Shown piece after piece: positions 1 to 8,906 of a DNA stretch of 64,000 bases. Numbering within the stretch: position 1 is the stretch's first letter; each line of letters opens with the position of its first letter. A model generated the notes under the pieces. It saw only the letters and a list, made by a program, of their open reading frames with translations. It was not told the DNA's origin and ran no database searches. The position numbers and the translations under genes are program-made. This stretch comes from Caballeronia sp031450805 (lineage in GTDB: Bacteria; Pseudomonadota; Gammaproteobacteria; Burkholderiales; Burkholderiaceae), in NCBI RefSeq assembly GCF_031450805.1, contig NZ_JARTVY010000001.1:2604001-2668000 (forward strand), given 5' to 3'.

Positions 1-918
1 GCAGCGGCGTGTCGCAAGGTCGACGATCGGCTGATACGCGACGATGAACTGATGCCGCCGCACCGCATCGCTCAATTGTCCGCGCGGGGAAATCCTGCGC
101 ACGACGAAATACGCCGCCCAGCACGCGCATGCGAGACCGACCGCGACGCCGCCGAAGAGCCAACCCCACGGCAGCGTGCGCAAGCGCTGCCGCCAGCTTT
201 CGCGCGGCGTGCTGACGACGACCGCGAGCGGCATCGACGCCGACTGGCGCACGGCGACGGCCGCGCAATCCGGGGGCGGCAAGTTCTGACTGTAGACGGC
301 GAGGACCGCGGCGGCATCGGTCGAAGGCGTGCCGGCGATCACCCGCCGCGCTTCGGTATTGATGACGGCGACGCGGCCCTCGGGCGCGATGTCCGTATCG
401 ATGCCGTCGACGTACAAGGAAGGATCGGCGGCGATATAAAAGCCGTCGCGGCCCATCACGAGCGAGTCCTTTCCGCCCGGCAGACGCGCGAGGCCATACC
501 ACGCGCTGAGGCCATCGGACGAGCGCCAGTCGGGCGGCGGCAGCGTGAGGCCGTCGAACGTACCCGCCGATACCGCGCCGAGCAGCGACGAGCATTGCCA
601 GCGGCCGTCGCGATCGTACGCGCCCGCGTCGCGGACCTGTTCGTGCGTGAGGGCGATCTGGCGCAACGCGTGGAGATACGGCGTCGAGCACGGCGTTTCG
701 TTCACCTTGCCGATTTCGCCGAGCGCGCCCGACAGACGCCGCGTGATGTCCTCGGCGCGATAAAGCGCGGCGTCCGCGACGATGCTCAGCCGTTCGACGC
801 GCTGTTGCCGCTCGCTGCGCGCCGCGACGACAAAGCCGATCCCCGCAGGCGCGAGCGCCGCAATCCCCACGATGACGATCAGAAGCGCCGCAAGCGCCCC
901 ACGTTGAAAGTTGTTCAT
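1..918 (-). CDS. CSS-motif/EAL-domain cyclic-di-GMP phosphodiesterase, N-terminal part (cut by window edge)
   Basis: The frame is open from an ATG at 918 to the left edge, giving 306 codons with no stop. It starts MNNFQRGALAALLIVIVG, a membrane anchor, followed by a periplasmic domain with Cys in TPCSTP and the CSS tripeptide in WQCSSLLG, the signature of redox-sensing CSS-motif domains. A second membrane segment (GWLFGGVAVGLACACWAAYF) precedes QFIVAYQPIVDL, the first motif of an EAL domain. Proteins of this layout hydrolyse cyclic-di-GMP, with disulphide state in the periplasm controlling activity. The catalytic EVL-type motif lies outside the window, so activity cannot be judged. Confidence 0.85.
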   Translation of the reverse strand, partial: MNNFQRGALAALLIVIVGIAALAPAGIGFVVAARSERQQRVERLSIVADAALYRAEDITRRLSGALGEIGKVNETPCSTPYLHALRQIALTHEQVRDAGAYDRDGRWQCSSLLGAVSAGTFDGLTLPPPDWRSSDGLSAWYGLARLPGGKDSLVMGRDGFYIAADPSLYVDGIDTDIAPEGRVAVINTEARRVIAGTPSTDAAAVLAVYSQNLPPPDCAAVAVRQSASMPLAVVVSTPRESWRQRLRTLPWGWLFGGVAVGLACACWAAYFVVRRISPRGQLSDAVRRHQFIVAYQPIVDLATRRC

Positions 919-1236
919 TGCGTGTCATGGTCGCGCCGCGAAGCGAGCGGCTCCTCGCCGTTGCGCGGGTCGCCGGGCGAACGCCGCGTGGATCGCCGGG
1001 AGGGTTTCGTCGTGCCGGCGCGGGGCGGGAAGCCGCGAATGCGAATCGCTACACAAGCGAGTAAGTGTAGAGTCCGGCTGTCGCGCGCTTCAACGTTTTA
1101 ATTCGGCAATAAGTCGTGGTTTCCGTGGTCTGGCGCACGGCCCGCCGCGCATTTATTTGCCCTGGACGGCGTGAGAGAATTCCGGCTTGCAGCGCGTCTC
1201 GCGTGGTGCAAGACCGTCCTTCCATCCGGAACAGCC
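919..1236. other. Intergenic region between divergent EAL and GNAT genes
   Basis: 318 bases without a convincing gene. It must hold the promoters of both divergent neighbours. An imperfect dyad, CTACAC and GTGTAG separated by 10 bases, lies at 1049-1070 and could be an operator or a leader hairpin. I see no consensus -35/-10 pair and no RNA gene. Confidence 0.5.
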
Positions 1237-1767
1237 ATGACTTCATCCAGCGCCCGCCAGCCCGTGATCCGCGATGCCGAGCCCGGCGACAGCGACGCGC
1301 TCGCGCGCATCTACGCGCATTACGTGCTTCACGCGCTCGCCACGTTCGAAGAGGCCCCGCCTTGCGCCGATGAAATGCGCGCGCGCCATGCCGCCATCGT
1401 CGGGGCGGGCCTGCCCTATCTCGTCGCGGAAATCGACGGCGAGGTCACGGGCTATGCGTATGCATCGGCGTATCGGGCGCGCTCGGCGTATCGGCATACG
1501 ATCGAAGACTCCGTCTATGTCGCCGATGGTTTCGGCGGGCGCGGCATCGGCTTCGCGCTCTTGTCGGCGCTGATCGCGCGTTGCGAGGAGGGACCGTGGC
1601 GGCAGATGGTCGCGGTCATCGGCAGCAGCGGCAACGCCGGCTCGATCGCGCTGCATGCGCGGCTCGGCTTCGAGCACGTCGGCGTGCTGCGCAATGTCGG
1701 CTTCAAGCTCGGCGGATGGGTCGATAGCGTGCTGATGCAGCGCGCGCTCGGCGTGACGGTTTCCTGA
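1237..1767 (+). CDS. GNAT N-acetyltransferase, phosphinothricin acetyltransferase-like
   Basis: 176 residues. The protein begins MTSSSARQPVIRDAEPGDSD and has the order typical of the Pat/Bar branch of GNAT enzymes: an N-terminal IRDAEPGDSDALARIYAHYV strand-helix, TFEEAPP, a central EDSVYVADGFGGRGIGFALL segment with the acetyl-CoA pyrophosphate-binding GGRGIG loop, then ALHARLGFEHVGVLRNVGFKLGGW. The family acetylates amino groups of small molecules such as methionine sulfone or phosphinothricin; the substrate here is not readable. A longer frame opens at 1171, but the ATG at 1237 matches the usual N-terminus. The next gene starts 18 bases downstream, so cotranscription with yigZ is likely. Confidence 0.88.
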   Translation: MTSSSARQPVIRDAEPGDSDALARIYAHYVLHALATFEEAPPCADEMRARHAAIVGAGLPYLVAEIDGEVTGYAYASAYRARSAYRHTIEDSVYVADGFGGRGIGFALLSALIARCEEGPWRQMVAVIGSSGNAGSIALHARLGFEHVGVLRNVGFKLGGWVDSVLMQRALGVTVS

Positions 1768-1785
1768 TCTGCGACGTTACGAGCC

Positions 1786-2379
1786 TTGCCGACCTACACC
1801 CTCGCCTCCCCCGTCAGCGCCGAAATCGACATACGCAAGAGCCGCTTCATCGCGCTGGCGATTCCGGTCTCCGATCGCGATGCCGCGATGCGCGAACTGG
1901 ACCGGCTGCGCGCCGAGCATCCGGGCGCGACGCACGTGTGCTGGGCGCTGCTCGCGGGCGGCCAGTCGGGCATGTCCGACGACGGCGAGCCTTCCGGGAC
2001 GGCGGGCCGGCCCATTCTCGAAGTGCTGCGGCATCACGAAGTGGACGGCGTGCTGGCGGCCGTGGTGCGCTACTACGGCGGGATCAAGCTGGGCGCGGGC
2101 GGGCTCGTGCGCGCCTACACCGACGCCATCGCCACCGCGATGCAATCGGCCGTGCGCGTGGAGCGCATCGAGCGCGGGCTGATGAATGTGGACATCGACT
2201 ATGCCGATGAAGCGCACGTTCGCCGATGGATCGAGCAGCACGACGCGGAACTCGTCGACAGCGGCTATGCAATGACGGTGCGGCTCGTCGTCCGCATGCC
2301 TTCCGCCGCTCGCGACTCCGCTGTTGCCGAACTTCGCGATCTGACGAACGGTCGCGCGATCATCGAGGTGCCCGCGTGA
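1786..2379 (+). CDS. yigZ: YigZ/IMPACT family protein (UPF0029)
   Basis: 197 residues from a TTG start. The N-terminal half contains IRKSRFIALA, GATHVCWALL, the acidic SDDGEPSGTAGRPILEVL block and VVRYYGGIKLGAGGLVRAY, the defining motifs of the IMPACT/YigZ fold. The C-terminal part is the DUF1949-like ferredoxin-fold domain. These proteins are conserved and loosely tied to translation or proteolysis, with no settled biochemical role in bacteria. The stop codon overlaps the GTG start of the ferredoxin gene (GTGA), so translation of the two is probably coupled. Confidence 0.92.
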   Translation: MPTYTLASPVSAEIDIRKSRFIALAIPVSDRDAAMRELDRLRAEHPGATHVCWALLAGGQSGMSDDGEPSGTAGRPILEVLRHHEVDGVLAAVVRYYGGIKLGAGGLVRAYTDAIATAMQSAVRVERIERGLMNVDIDYADEAHVRRWIEQHDAELVDSGYAMTVRLVVRMPSAARDSAVAELRDLTNGRAIIEVPA

Positions 2380-2708
2380 GCGGGGCGCGTGCCTTTACGC
2401 TGACCATCGCGCCGGGCGGGCATGTCGCCGAAGCGGAGGTTGGCGCTTCGCTGCTGGAAGCGGCGATGCGCGCCGGCTTGTCGCTGCCAAGTTCGTGCCG
2501 CAACGGGACCTGTCGCGCGTGCATGTGCCGGTTGATCGCGGGCGAGGTTGGCTATCGCATCGACTGGCCGGGCTTGACCGCCGAAGAGAAGGCCGAGGGC
2601 TGGACTCTTCCCTGTGTCGCGCTCGCGCAATCGGATGTGACGATCGATCAGCCGGATGCGAAACCGACGGCCGCCGCGCCGCGTGCGGTTCGATCGCGCG
2701 GATTCTGA
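2376..2708 (+). CDS. 2Fe-2S ferredoxin, plant type
   Basis: 110 residues with a GTG start that overlaps the yigZ stop. The cluster ligands are visible as SSCRNGTCRACMCR (C-x4-C-x2-C) and a fourth cysteine in LPCVALAQS, the arrangement of plant-type [2Fe-2S] ferredoxins. It is a small soluble electron carrier. The last 20 residues are an Ala/Pro/Arg tail. No oxygenase or reductase partner is adjacent, so its electron acceptor is unknown. Confidence 0.9.
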   Translation: MSGARAFTLTIAPGGHVAEAEVGASLLEAAMRAGLSLPSSCRNGTCRACMCRLIAGEVGYRIDWPGLTAEEKAEGWTLPCVALAQSDVTIDQPDAKPTAAAPRAVRSRGF

Positions 2709-2823
2709 CGCACGCGGGTATTCCGGGATTTGTCGTCCCGATTCAACGACCTACGATGTGAATCCCGAGCCTCTGGAAGCACGTCTTCGCTCAAAGGGGA
2801 TGCGGACCAGCTCTCAAAAAGTG

Positions 2824-2829
2824 TACAAT
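2824..2829 (+). promoter_or_regulatory. Probable -10 element of rpsU
   Basis: TACAAT lies 48 bases before the rpsU start. TACAAT-like hexamers recur before several genes in this window. No good -35 hexamer is found at 16-18 bases, so this is a weak prediction. Confidence 0.4.
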
Positions 2830-2876
2830 TGCGCTTTGCCCCAATTTCTGGCAGGGCCAGATCAACCGAGATTTCA

Positions 2877-3089
2877 ATGACTAAAGTACTGTTGAAAGAG
2901 AACGAGCCTTTCGACGTCGCCATGCGTCGTTTTCGCCGTACCGTCGAACGCACGGGCCTGATTCAAGAGCTCAAGTCGCGTATGGCGTATGAGAAGCCGA
3001 CCACCGAGCGCAAGCGCAAGAAAGCTGCTGCTGTCGCTCGCCTGCGCAAGCAGATCCGTCGCGCGCAACTGCCGAAGAAATTCTATTGA
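2877..3089 (+). CDS. rpsU: 30S ribosomal protein S21
   Basis: 70 residues, the normal length. The sequence MTKVLLKENEPFDVAMRRFR, followed by a very basic middle (TTERKRKKAAAVARLRKQ) and the terminal LPKKFY, identifies S21 clearly. S21 binds the 16S rRNA near the anti-Shine-Dalgarno region and helps initiation of translation. It stands alone here, without dnaG or rpoD downstream, and is followed 175 bases later by a strong terminator. The ATG has only a weak purine-rich ribosome binding site. Confidence 0.97.
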   Translation: MTKVLLKENEPFDVAMRRFRRTVERTGLIQELKSRMAYEKPTTERKRKKAAAVARLRKQIRRAQLPKKFY

Positions 3090-3263
3090 TCGACTGATCG
3101 GCGCGGGCATTGCCCTCGCCTGTCGGTTGCGGTCAGCCCGGCCGGAACTCTGCGGGTCGCGGTTTCGTCAAGACCGTGGCGTGACCTGAGGTCGCGTTAT
3201 GGGCGAAAGCTCGCGAGTTGCATGCTGAGTGCATGCACCCGTTGGAACCGGTTGCCGGACAGC

Positions 3264-3301
3264 AAAAAGCCTGCATGAGTGAATGCTCATGCAGGCTTTT
3301 T
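3264..3301 (+). terminator. Rho-independent terminator, probably of rpsU
   Basis: A perfect 16-base stem (AAAAAGCCTGCATGAG and its complement) with a 6-base loop, flanked by A and T runs on the two sides. It can act in both directions but lies downstream of rpsU. Confidence 0.85.
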
Positions 3302-3365
3302 GTGTTTGTTGGGTCAGTTGGGCGGAACCGAATAGCGTTGCAACGGCCAGCATCCGGACGCACAA

Positions 3366-3400
3366 AAGCAAAGAGCCCGGCTGAACCGGGCTCTTTGCTT
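3366..3400 (-). terminator. Rho-independent terminator after tRNA-fMet
   Basis: Perfect 15-base stem (AAGCAAAGAGCCCGG and its complement) around a 5-base loop. It sits 7 bases beyond the 3' end of the tRNA and, read on the minus strand, ends in a T-containing tail. Confidence 0.8.
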
Positions 3401-3407
3401 GATGTCT

Positions 3408-3484
<77 letters not shown>

Positions 3485-3496
3485 TCTGAGAAAGAA

Positions 3497-3526
3497 ATTA
3501 TAGACCGGGCTCGCTCGCGAAGTCAA
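3497..3526 (-). promoter_or_regulatory. Sigma70 promoter of tRNA-fMet
   Basis: On the minus strand, TTGACT (complement of 3521-3526) and a perfect TATAAT (complement of 3497-3502) are 18 bases apart. The -10 box ends 12 bases before the mature tRNA. Confidence 0.8.
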
Positions 3527-3538
3527 ACAATATTTTCA

Positions 3539-5065
3539 TCACGATGCCGACGCCGCGCTCAGACGATCGCGTTCGCCATCGTTCGCGGCGAGCACCGCGT
3601 CATGGTGCGCCCGCGACAGCTTGCCGAGGAGCGGCAACAGCAGAATCGCGACCACTGCCCCACCCGTCGCAAGCCAGCCGAGCCAGACGAACAACTGCGT
3701 ATAAAGCGGCAGCGAATGCAGGGGATCGAGATCGCCTGAAGGCATGCGCGCCATGTTCGCGACGAGGCTCCCCAAATACTGCGACACGCCCGTCGCCACG
3801 AAATACGCGCCCATCATGAAGCCGCCCATGCGCGCCGGCACGTAGCGCGCGATCATCGCCAGGCCGAGACCGGACACGAGTAACTCGCCGAGCGAATACA
3901 GTCCGTAGCCCGCGACCATGAACCACGACGACACGCGGCCGTCCACGGCGTATCGCCCGCTCAGCCCGAACACGAAGAAACCGATGGCGACGACCACGAA
4001 ACCGAGCGCATACTTGCCCGCGACCGGGATATCGCGGCCCCGTCGTGCGCGCCGCGCATACAGCACGGCGAGGACCGGACTCAGAAACATGATCCAGATC
4101 GGATTGAGCGCCTGAAACTGCGCCGCGCTCCAGGTGAAGAGCTGGACGCCGGCGATCGAAAACGCAGGATCGACATTGCGCAACGCGAAGAGCGTCAGCG
4201 ACGTCGACATCTGCTGATAGAACACGAAGAAGAGAATGACCTGCATCGTCAGAATCAGCGCGGCGACAAGGCCGGCCCGTTCGCTGCGGTCGCATCGCGC
4301 GAGCATGTAGCCGAAGATGGCCAGAATGCTGACGCCGGCGATCCACACGCACGCCCGCGCAACCGCCTGATGCTGAAGAATGAAAACCGTCGCCGCCGCG
4401 AGCGCCGCGCCGCCCGCGATGACTGCGCCCAGATGGCTCCAGCGGATCGGCCGATCGTCCGGCGCCGAGCCGATGTGCGCGAGCGTGCGGCGCATCAGCG
4501 CGAAGTTGGCAAGACCGAGCAGCATCCCGCCGCAGCAGACCGCGAACGCGGCGTGCCAGCCCCAATGGTCCTTGATCCAAGGCGTCGCGAGCATCGACGC
4601 CGTCGAACCGATATTCACCGCCATGTAATAAATGGTGAAGGCGCTGTCGATCTGCGCGTCATCGCCTTCGTAGATGCGGCGCACGAGATTGGCGGCGTTG
4701 GACTTGAACAGTCCGTTGCCGACGACGACCACGCCCAGCGACGCATACAGAAAGCCGAGCGCATCGAAAGGCAGCGCGAGCATGAAGTAGCCGGCGGCCA
4801 GGACGATCGCGCCGAGCGTCATCGTGCGGCGGGCGCCGAGCACCTTGTCGCCGATCCAGCCGCCTATCGACGGCGCGGCGAATACGAGCGCCGTGAATGC
4901 GCCCCAGGTCAGGTTCGCGTGTTCATCCGCGAAACCGAGTTTATCGATCATGAACAGCACGAGCAGCGCCGCCATGCCGTAATAGCCAAAGCGCTCCCAC
5001 ATTTCGATCAGGAAAATGGTCGTGAACGAGCGCGTCCGCGATACCGCGGGCGTTTGATTCTTCAT
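3539..5065 (-). CDS. Proton-dependent oligopeptide transporter (POT/PTR family)
   Basis: 508 residues, a typical DtpA/DtpB length. The family motif EMWERFGYYGMAALLVLFM (ExxERFxYYG) is near residue 20, and YYMAVNIGSTASM matches the FYxxINxGS signature of TM5. About 14 hydrophobic segments follow. Members import di- and tripeptides with protons across the inner membrane. The start at 5065 (MKNQTPAVSR) is preferred over an upstream ATG because GAAGGA stands 7 bases before it. It is monocistronic, convergent with nothing and divergent from nothing nearby. Confidence 0.93.
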   Translation of the reverse strand: MKNQTPAVSRTRSFTTIFLIEMWERFGYYGMAALLVLFMIDKLGFADEHANLTWGAFTALVFAAPSIGGWIGDKVLGARRTMTLGAIVLAAGYFMLALPFDALGFLYASLGVVVVGNGLFKSNAANLVRRIYEGDDAQIDSAFTIYYMAVNIGSTASMLATPWIKDHWGWHAAFAVCCGGMLLGLANFALMRRTLAHIGSAPDDRPIRWSHLGAVIAGGAALAAATVFILQHQAVARACVWIAGVSILAIFGYMLARCDRSERAGLVAALILTMQVILFFVFYQQMSTSLTLFALRNVDPAFSIAGVQLFTWSAAQFQALNPIWIMFLSPVLAVLYARRARRGRDIPVAGKYALGFVVVAIGFFVFGLSGRYAVDGRVSSWFMVAGYGLYSLGELLVSGLGLAMIARYVPARMGGFMMGAYFVATGVSQYLGSLVANMARMPSGDLDPLHSLPLYTQLFVWLGWLATGGAVVAILLLPLLGKLSRAHHDAVLAANDGERDRLSAASAS

Positions 5066-5136
5066 TGGGACATCCTTCAACAACGATAAGCAGTGCGGCG
5101 CGTTCTTGCGTAACGCGTTTAGTAGTGACGATGGAA

Positions 5137-5156
5137 ATCGTCCTATACCGGACGAT
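5137..5156. promoter_or_regulatory. Inverted repeat upstream of the peptide permease
   Basis: ATCGTCC and GGACGAT separated by 6 bases, between the permease start and the LysE-type gene. It could be an operator or a weak terminator; it has no T run. Confidence 0.3.
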
Positions 5157-5262
5157 GGCTGCGAGAAAAAGGCAATTATCGCCTATCGGACTTGCGCAGC
5201 GCGCGCGTATCCTGAAATGCGGCTACGCGGATCGGAAACAACGAAGAGATCGATTCGTGCGT

Positions 5263-5889
5263 TCAGCCTGCCGGCCGGCGCACGAAGGCGAGCATCAGGC
5301 CGAAGCCGATCATGAGCGCCCCGCTCGCACGATTGAACCATCCGAGTCGGCGTGCGCCGCGCGACAGCGAAGTCAGACGCGCACCGAGCGCCGCATAGAT
5401 GACGATCGCGACCAGTTCGAGCAGCAGAAAGATCGTGCCGAGGATGGCGAAGCTCGCCGCATAGGCAGTGCGATCGACGAACTGCGGAAAGAACGCGGTG
5501 AACACGAGAATCGCCTTCGGATTGCCCGCCGCGACGAAAAACTCCTGCCGCATCAGCCGCGCGACGCCCGCAGGCGCGCTGGCGTCGCGGTTGACCGCGA
5601 GCGATGGCCCGGAGCGCATCAGCTTCACGCCGATCCACACGAGATACGCTGCGCCCGCCAGCTTCACAGCCGTGAACAGTGTTTCCGACGCCAGCAGCAA
5701 CGCGCCGAGCCCCAGTCCCGCGACGGCGATCATGATCGCGAACGCCGCCAGCCGCCCGAACGACGCCAGCACCGAAGCGCGCACGCCCTCCCGCGCGCCG
5801 TTCGACAGCGACAGCATGTTGTTCGGACCGAAGGCCATGTTGATGGCGAAGCACGCCGGCACGAACAACGAGAAGGTCTGGAGCGACAT
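5263..5889 (-). CDS. LysE/RhtB family amino-acid exporter
   Basis: 208 residues with six hydrophobic segments. The N-terminus FAINMAFGPNNMLSLSNGAREG is the conserved LysE/RhtB first loop (GPN..L...NG.R.G), and GNPKAILVFTAFFPQFVD is the second hallmark (NPK...FF..F...). The family exports amino acids such as lysine, threonine, homoserine or leucine; the substrate cannot be told from sequence. It is read in the same direction as the porin gene, whose stop lies 17 bases before its start, so the two may be cotranscribed. Confidence 0.9.
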   Translation of the reverse strand: MSLQTFSLFVPACFAINMAFGPNNMLSLSNGAREGVRASVLASFGRLAAFAIMIAVAGLGLGALLLASETLFTAVKLAGAAYLVWIGVKLMRSGPSLAVNRDASAPAGVARLMRQEFFVAAGNPKAILVFTAFFPQFVDRTAYAASFAILGTIFLLLELVAIVIYAALGARLTSLSRGARRLGWFNRASGALMIGFGLMLAFVRRPAG

Positions 5890-5906
5890 GATTCACCTCG
5901 CCGAAG

Positions 5907-7064
5907 TCAGAAGCGGTGACGGATTCCGGTCGTGAACATCAGCTGATTGCGCCCGCTCGCCGGGTCGTTGCTGTTGATGATCGCCGGCGCCTGCGACGAA
6001 GCGCGCTGATAGATCGTTTCAATGTAGACATCCGTGCGCTTGCCCAGCAGATAGTCGACCTGCAGCGCCCCTTCGTGCCAGTGCGCCCCGCCACCGTTGG
6101 TGTACACATACATGCCCGCGAGCAGGATGGCCGGCGTCAGCTTGTAGATGCCGTTGACCTCGTAGTTGTTGAGCGCGAGCGAGCCGAGCGCGTCGCCGGT
6201 GTCGGCATCGACGGGCGCGGTGTTGATCGAGCGCGAGAACGTGCCGGCGAGCTGAAAGTCGCCGATGCCGTAGCTCATCCCGACGCCGAACGTGTTCTGG
6301 CGCTGGACGTTCGCCGTGAGCACGGCGCCGGGCGCCGAACCGGGCAGCGAGAGGGAGTCGTAAGCGCCAGTCGCCGTGTTGCCGCGTCCGTTGTTGTGCA
6401 GATAAGCCGCGCCGGCGCTGAAGGAACCGGCCGAATAGTTGGCGCCGATGCTGTACGCGCGATTGTTCGCAAACTGGCCTGCCTGATTCGAGAACGCGTA
6501 CAGCCCGCCGAAGCTCAAGCCGCCGTAGGTCGCGCTCGTGTACTTCAGCGAATTGGCCGCGAGGAAGGAGTTGTTCGCGTTGTCGTTGTCGAGCAGATGA
6601 GCGAACGCGGTGCCGCCCGTCCCGCCCGTCAGCGTGAACGGCGCGAAGTAATCATGCATCGAGTCGTATTGGCGTCCGAAGGTCAGCGTGCCGAGATCGT
6701 CGGTGCCGAGACCGACGTAGATCGGATGATCGTTGATGCCCTGTCCGGTCGACACCGCGAAGCCGCGCTCGAGCCGGAAAATCGCGCGTGCGCCGCCGCC
6801 CAGATCCTCCGATCCTTGCAGGCCCCAGTAACTGCCGTCGATGGTCCCGGTGGTCAGCCGATACTGTGCATGGCCGCCGACGTTGTTGACATAGGCCAGG
6901 CCGGTGTCGAGTTCGCCGTAGAGCTGAACGGAACTCTGGGCCCAGGCACACGCCGGAACGCCGACGAACGCGATGCAGGCGGCCATCACGGCCCGCGCTT
7001 TCGCTCGACGGATACCGCGCGCTGGGTTGTCGGCGGGAAGGCAGTCTGCTGGACTGATCGGCAT
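5907..7064 (-). CDS. Gram-negative general porin (Burkholderia OmpC-like)
   Basis: 385 residues. A long N-terminal extension leads into a signal peptide (AVMAACIAFVGVPACAWA, cut before QSSVQLYGELDTGLAYVNN). The mature start, the GLQGSEDLGGGARAIFRLERGF segment and the terminal FTTGIRHRF with a last phenylalanine are the marks of the trimeric 16-strand porins of Burkholderiales. It would allow passive diffusion of small solutes through the outer membrane. The start at 7064 has GGAG 6 bases upstream; an ATG at 7118 gives an implausibly long leader. Confidence 0.92.
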   Translation of the reverse strand: MPISPADCLPADNPARGIRRAKARAVMAACIAFVGVPACAWAQSSVQLYGELDTGLAYVNNVGGHAQYRLTTGTIDGSYWGLQGSEDLGGGARAIFRLERGFAVSTGQGINDHPIYVGLGTDDLGTLTFGRQYDSMHDYFAPFTLTGGTGGTAFAHLLDNDNANNSFLAANSLKYTSATYGGLSFGGLYAFSNQAGQFANNRAYSIGANYSAGSFSAGAAYLHNNGRGNTATGAYDSLSLPGSAPGAVLTANVQRQNTFGVGMSYGIGDFQLAGTFSRSINTAPVDADTGDALGSLALNNYEVNGIYKLTPAILLAGMYVYTNGGGAHWHEGALQVDYLLGKRTDVYIETIYQRASSQAPAIINSNDPASGRNQLMFTTGIRHRF

Positions 7065-7282
7065 GGGATGCTCCGGATGCGTTTCGTGACTGACGAGAAT
7101 TGTCGATTTTGCGATCAATCTTGTCAGGTAAAAAACCCGCGTAGCGTTTCGCTGTGACCTCGAACCAACGAACGACCGTCGCGCCCCTTCCCTTTCCGCC
7201 GATTCGGCGCTATTGAGGCCCGGCGCGATTCGCAGCGCGTCGCTAGAATCGACTGCACTCCCTCACGCAACCGGACCATTCG

Positions 7283-8026
7283 ATGCCCCAAAAGACTCTC
7301 GCGATCGTCACCGGCCACACGCGCGGCCTCGGCGCGGCGCTGGCCGACGCGCTGCTGTCGCTCGACGCCGATATCCTCGCGATCTCGCGCAACCGCAACG
7401 CCGACCTCGCCGCGCGCTATCCCGGCCGGGTTCAGGAAGTGGAGCTCGACCTCTCCGATCTCGCCGCCCTCACCGCCTGGCTCGCGGACGGCGCACTCCG
7501 GCAGGCCGTGACCGGAGCGGATCGCGTGGTGCTCGTGAACAATGCGGGACTGCTTGCGCCTGTCGGGCCGCTCGCGAGTCAGGACGCCGCAGCCATCGCA
7601 CGCGCGGTGAGCGTGAACGTCGCCGCGCCGCTGATGATCGCCGCCGCGTTCGCCGCCGCGAGCGCGGACGCGGCGGACCGGCGCATCGTCCATATTTCGA
7701 GCGGCGCGGGACGCAACGCTTATCCCGGCTGGAGCATCTACTGCGCGACGAAAGCCGCGCTCGATCAGCACGCCCGCGCCGTCGCGCTCGATGACAATCA
7801 GGGGTTGCGGATTTGCAGCGTCGCGCCCGGCGTCGTCGATACCGACATGCAGGCGGAGATTCGCGGGACCGGACTGGACCGTTTCCCGTTGCGCGAGCGC
7901 TTCGATGCGCTGAAGCGCGACGGCCAGCTCGCGACGCCGGAAGAGTCGGCGCGCAAGCTGATCGATTATGTATTGGGCGATGCGTTCGGCAGCACGCCGA
8001 CGGCGGACATCCGCGAACTGGGTTGA
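7283..8026 (+). CDS. Short-chain dehydrogenase/reductase (SDR)
   Basis: 247 residues. The cofactor motif TGHTRGLGAAL (TGxxxGxG) starts at about residue 10, NNAGLL is the adenine-ring motif, and the catalytic triad is visible as HISSGAG...YCATK (Ser, Tyr, Lys). The PGVVDTDMQ segment follows, as in classical SDRs. It resembles the sepiapterin-reductase/YciK-like group that acts on small carbonyl compounds, but the substrate is unknown. It is convergent with the RNase H-like gene, only 3 bases separating the two stops. Confidence 0.9.
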   Translation: MPQKTLAIVTGHTRGLGAALADALLSLDADILAISRNRNADLAARYPGRVQEVELDLSDLAALTAWLADGALRQAVTGADRVVLVNNAGLLAPVGPLASQDAAAIARAVSVNVAAPLMIAAAFAAASADAADRRIVHISSGAGRNAYPGWSIYCATKAALDQHARAVALDDNQGLRICSVAPGVVDTDMQAEIRGTGLDRFPLRERFDALKRDGQLATPEESARKLIDYVLGDAFGSTPTADIRELG

Positions 8027-8029
8027 CCC

Positions 8030-8710
8030 TCAGGCGGCGCGCAATGCGGGGAGTCCCAGCGCCTGCCGCGACAGCCGATCCGCGTCGGCGTTGCGGGCGC
8101 GTGGTATCCACTGCAGGCGCACATCGCCGATCTGCGCGATCAACGCGCGCACTCGCGCAGCGTGATCCGCGAGCGAGCGGCTGCCGGCGCCTTCGGGCGC
8201 GGCGACGTCGTCGATGACCACGCGGCTGTCGCCGTAGATCACCAGTCGCGTCGCGCCCTCCCGCAACGCTGCTTCGAGCAGTGCGATCAGCGCGAAATAT
8301 TCCGCGGCGCTGCTGTCGCCGACGCCGGCCGTCGCGCTTATTTCGACGCTCCGACCGTGCGGCGCCTTCAACAGTCCGCCGATGCCGAGGCGGCCCGGAT
8401 TCGGCAGCGCGGAGCCGTCGAACCAGCCGATCCACGCGTCACAGTGACGCGCCGATGAATCGCCGGACGCCGGGCGCCGCTTCGTTCGATTCGCACGTTC
8501 GAGCTGGCGGGTTCGCCGAGCCTCGGCCGCTTTCGCCTGCGCGGCGCGGCGTGTGACGATCAGTTCGCGCAACGGCTGCCCGGCCGCCGCCTGTTCGAGT
8601 GTTCTGACAAGCGCCGCATGCTCCGACAGCCCCGCGTGCTTTTCGAGCCTGCGGCTTCGCAAGCGCTCTTTCCTGTAGGCGACAGCAAGCAGTTCGTGCA
8701 ATTCGACCAT
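8030..8710 (-). CDS. RNase HI-like protein with charged N-terminal extension
   Basis: 226 residues. Residues 90-226 form an RNase H fold with the acidic active site intact: D98 (GWFDGSA), E137 (SSAAEYFAL), D161 (IYGDSRVV) and D211 or D209 (NADADRLS). The first 85 residues are basic and helical, likely a separate nucleic-acid-binding part. The real RNase HI of Burkholderia is shorter, so this is probably a second, YpeP/RnhA-like paralogue that cleaves RNA in hybrids. The ATG at 8710 is preferred; an ATG at 8791 would add 27 residues unlike the family. Confidence 0.82.
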   Translation of the reverse strand: MVELHELLAVAYRKERLRSRRLEKHAGLSEHAALVRTLEQAAAGQPLRELIVTRRAAQAKAAEARRTRQLERANRTKRRPASGDSSARHCDAWIGWFDGSALPNPGRLGIGGLLKAPHGRSVEISATAGVGDSSAAEYFALIALLEAALREGATRLVIYGDSRVVIDDVAAPEGAGSRSLADHAARVRALIAQIGDVRLQWIPRARNADADRLSRQALGLPALRAA

Positions 8711-8906
8711 GGGCGGCAAGCTCGATGAAGGAGTGCGCAGCTTAGCAGACGCACCTGTCGAGCCACCCGTCGGCAGCCGCAAAAAGCACAAGAGGCGGCA
8801 TGTGGCTTGCTACCTGACACGCGGAATCCGGACAAGCACGGCTGGTAAAACCGCGTCGATCTGACAACCCGCCAGGCATCGGCCTGGAACCTGCAAGGAG
8901 CGGATC

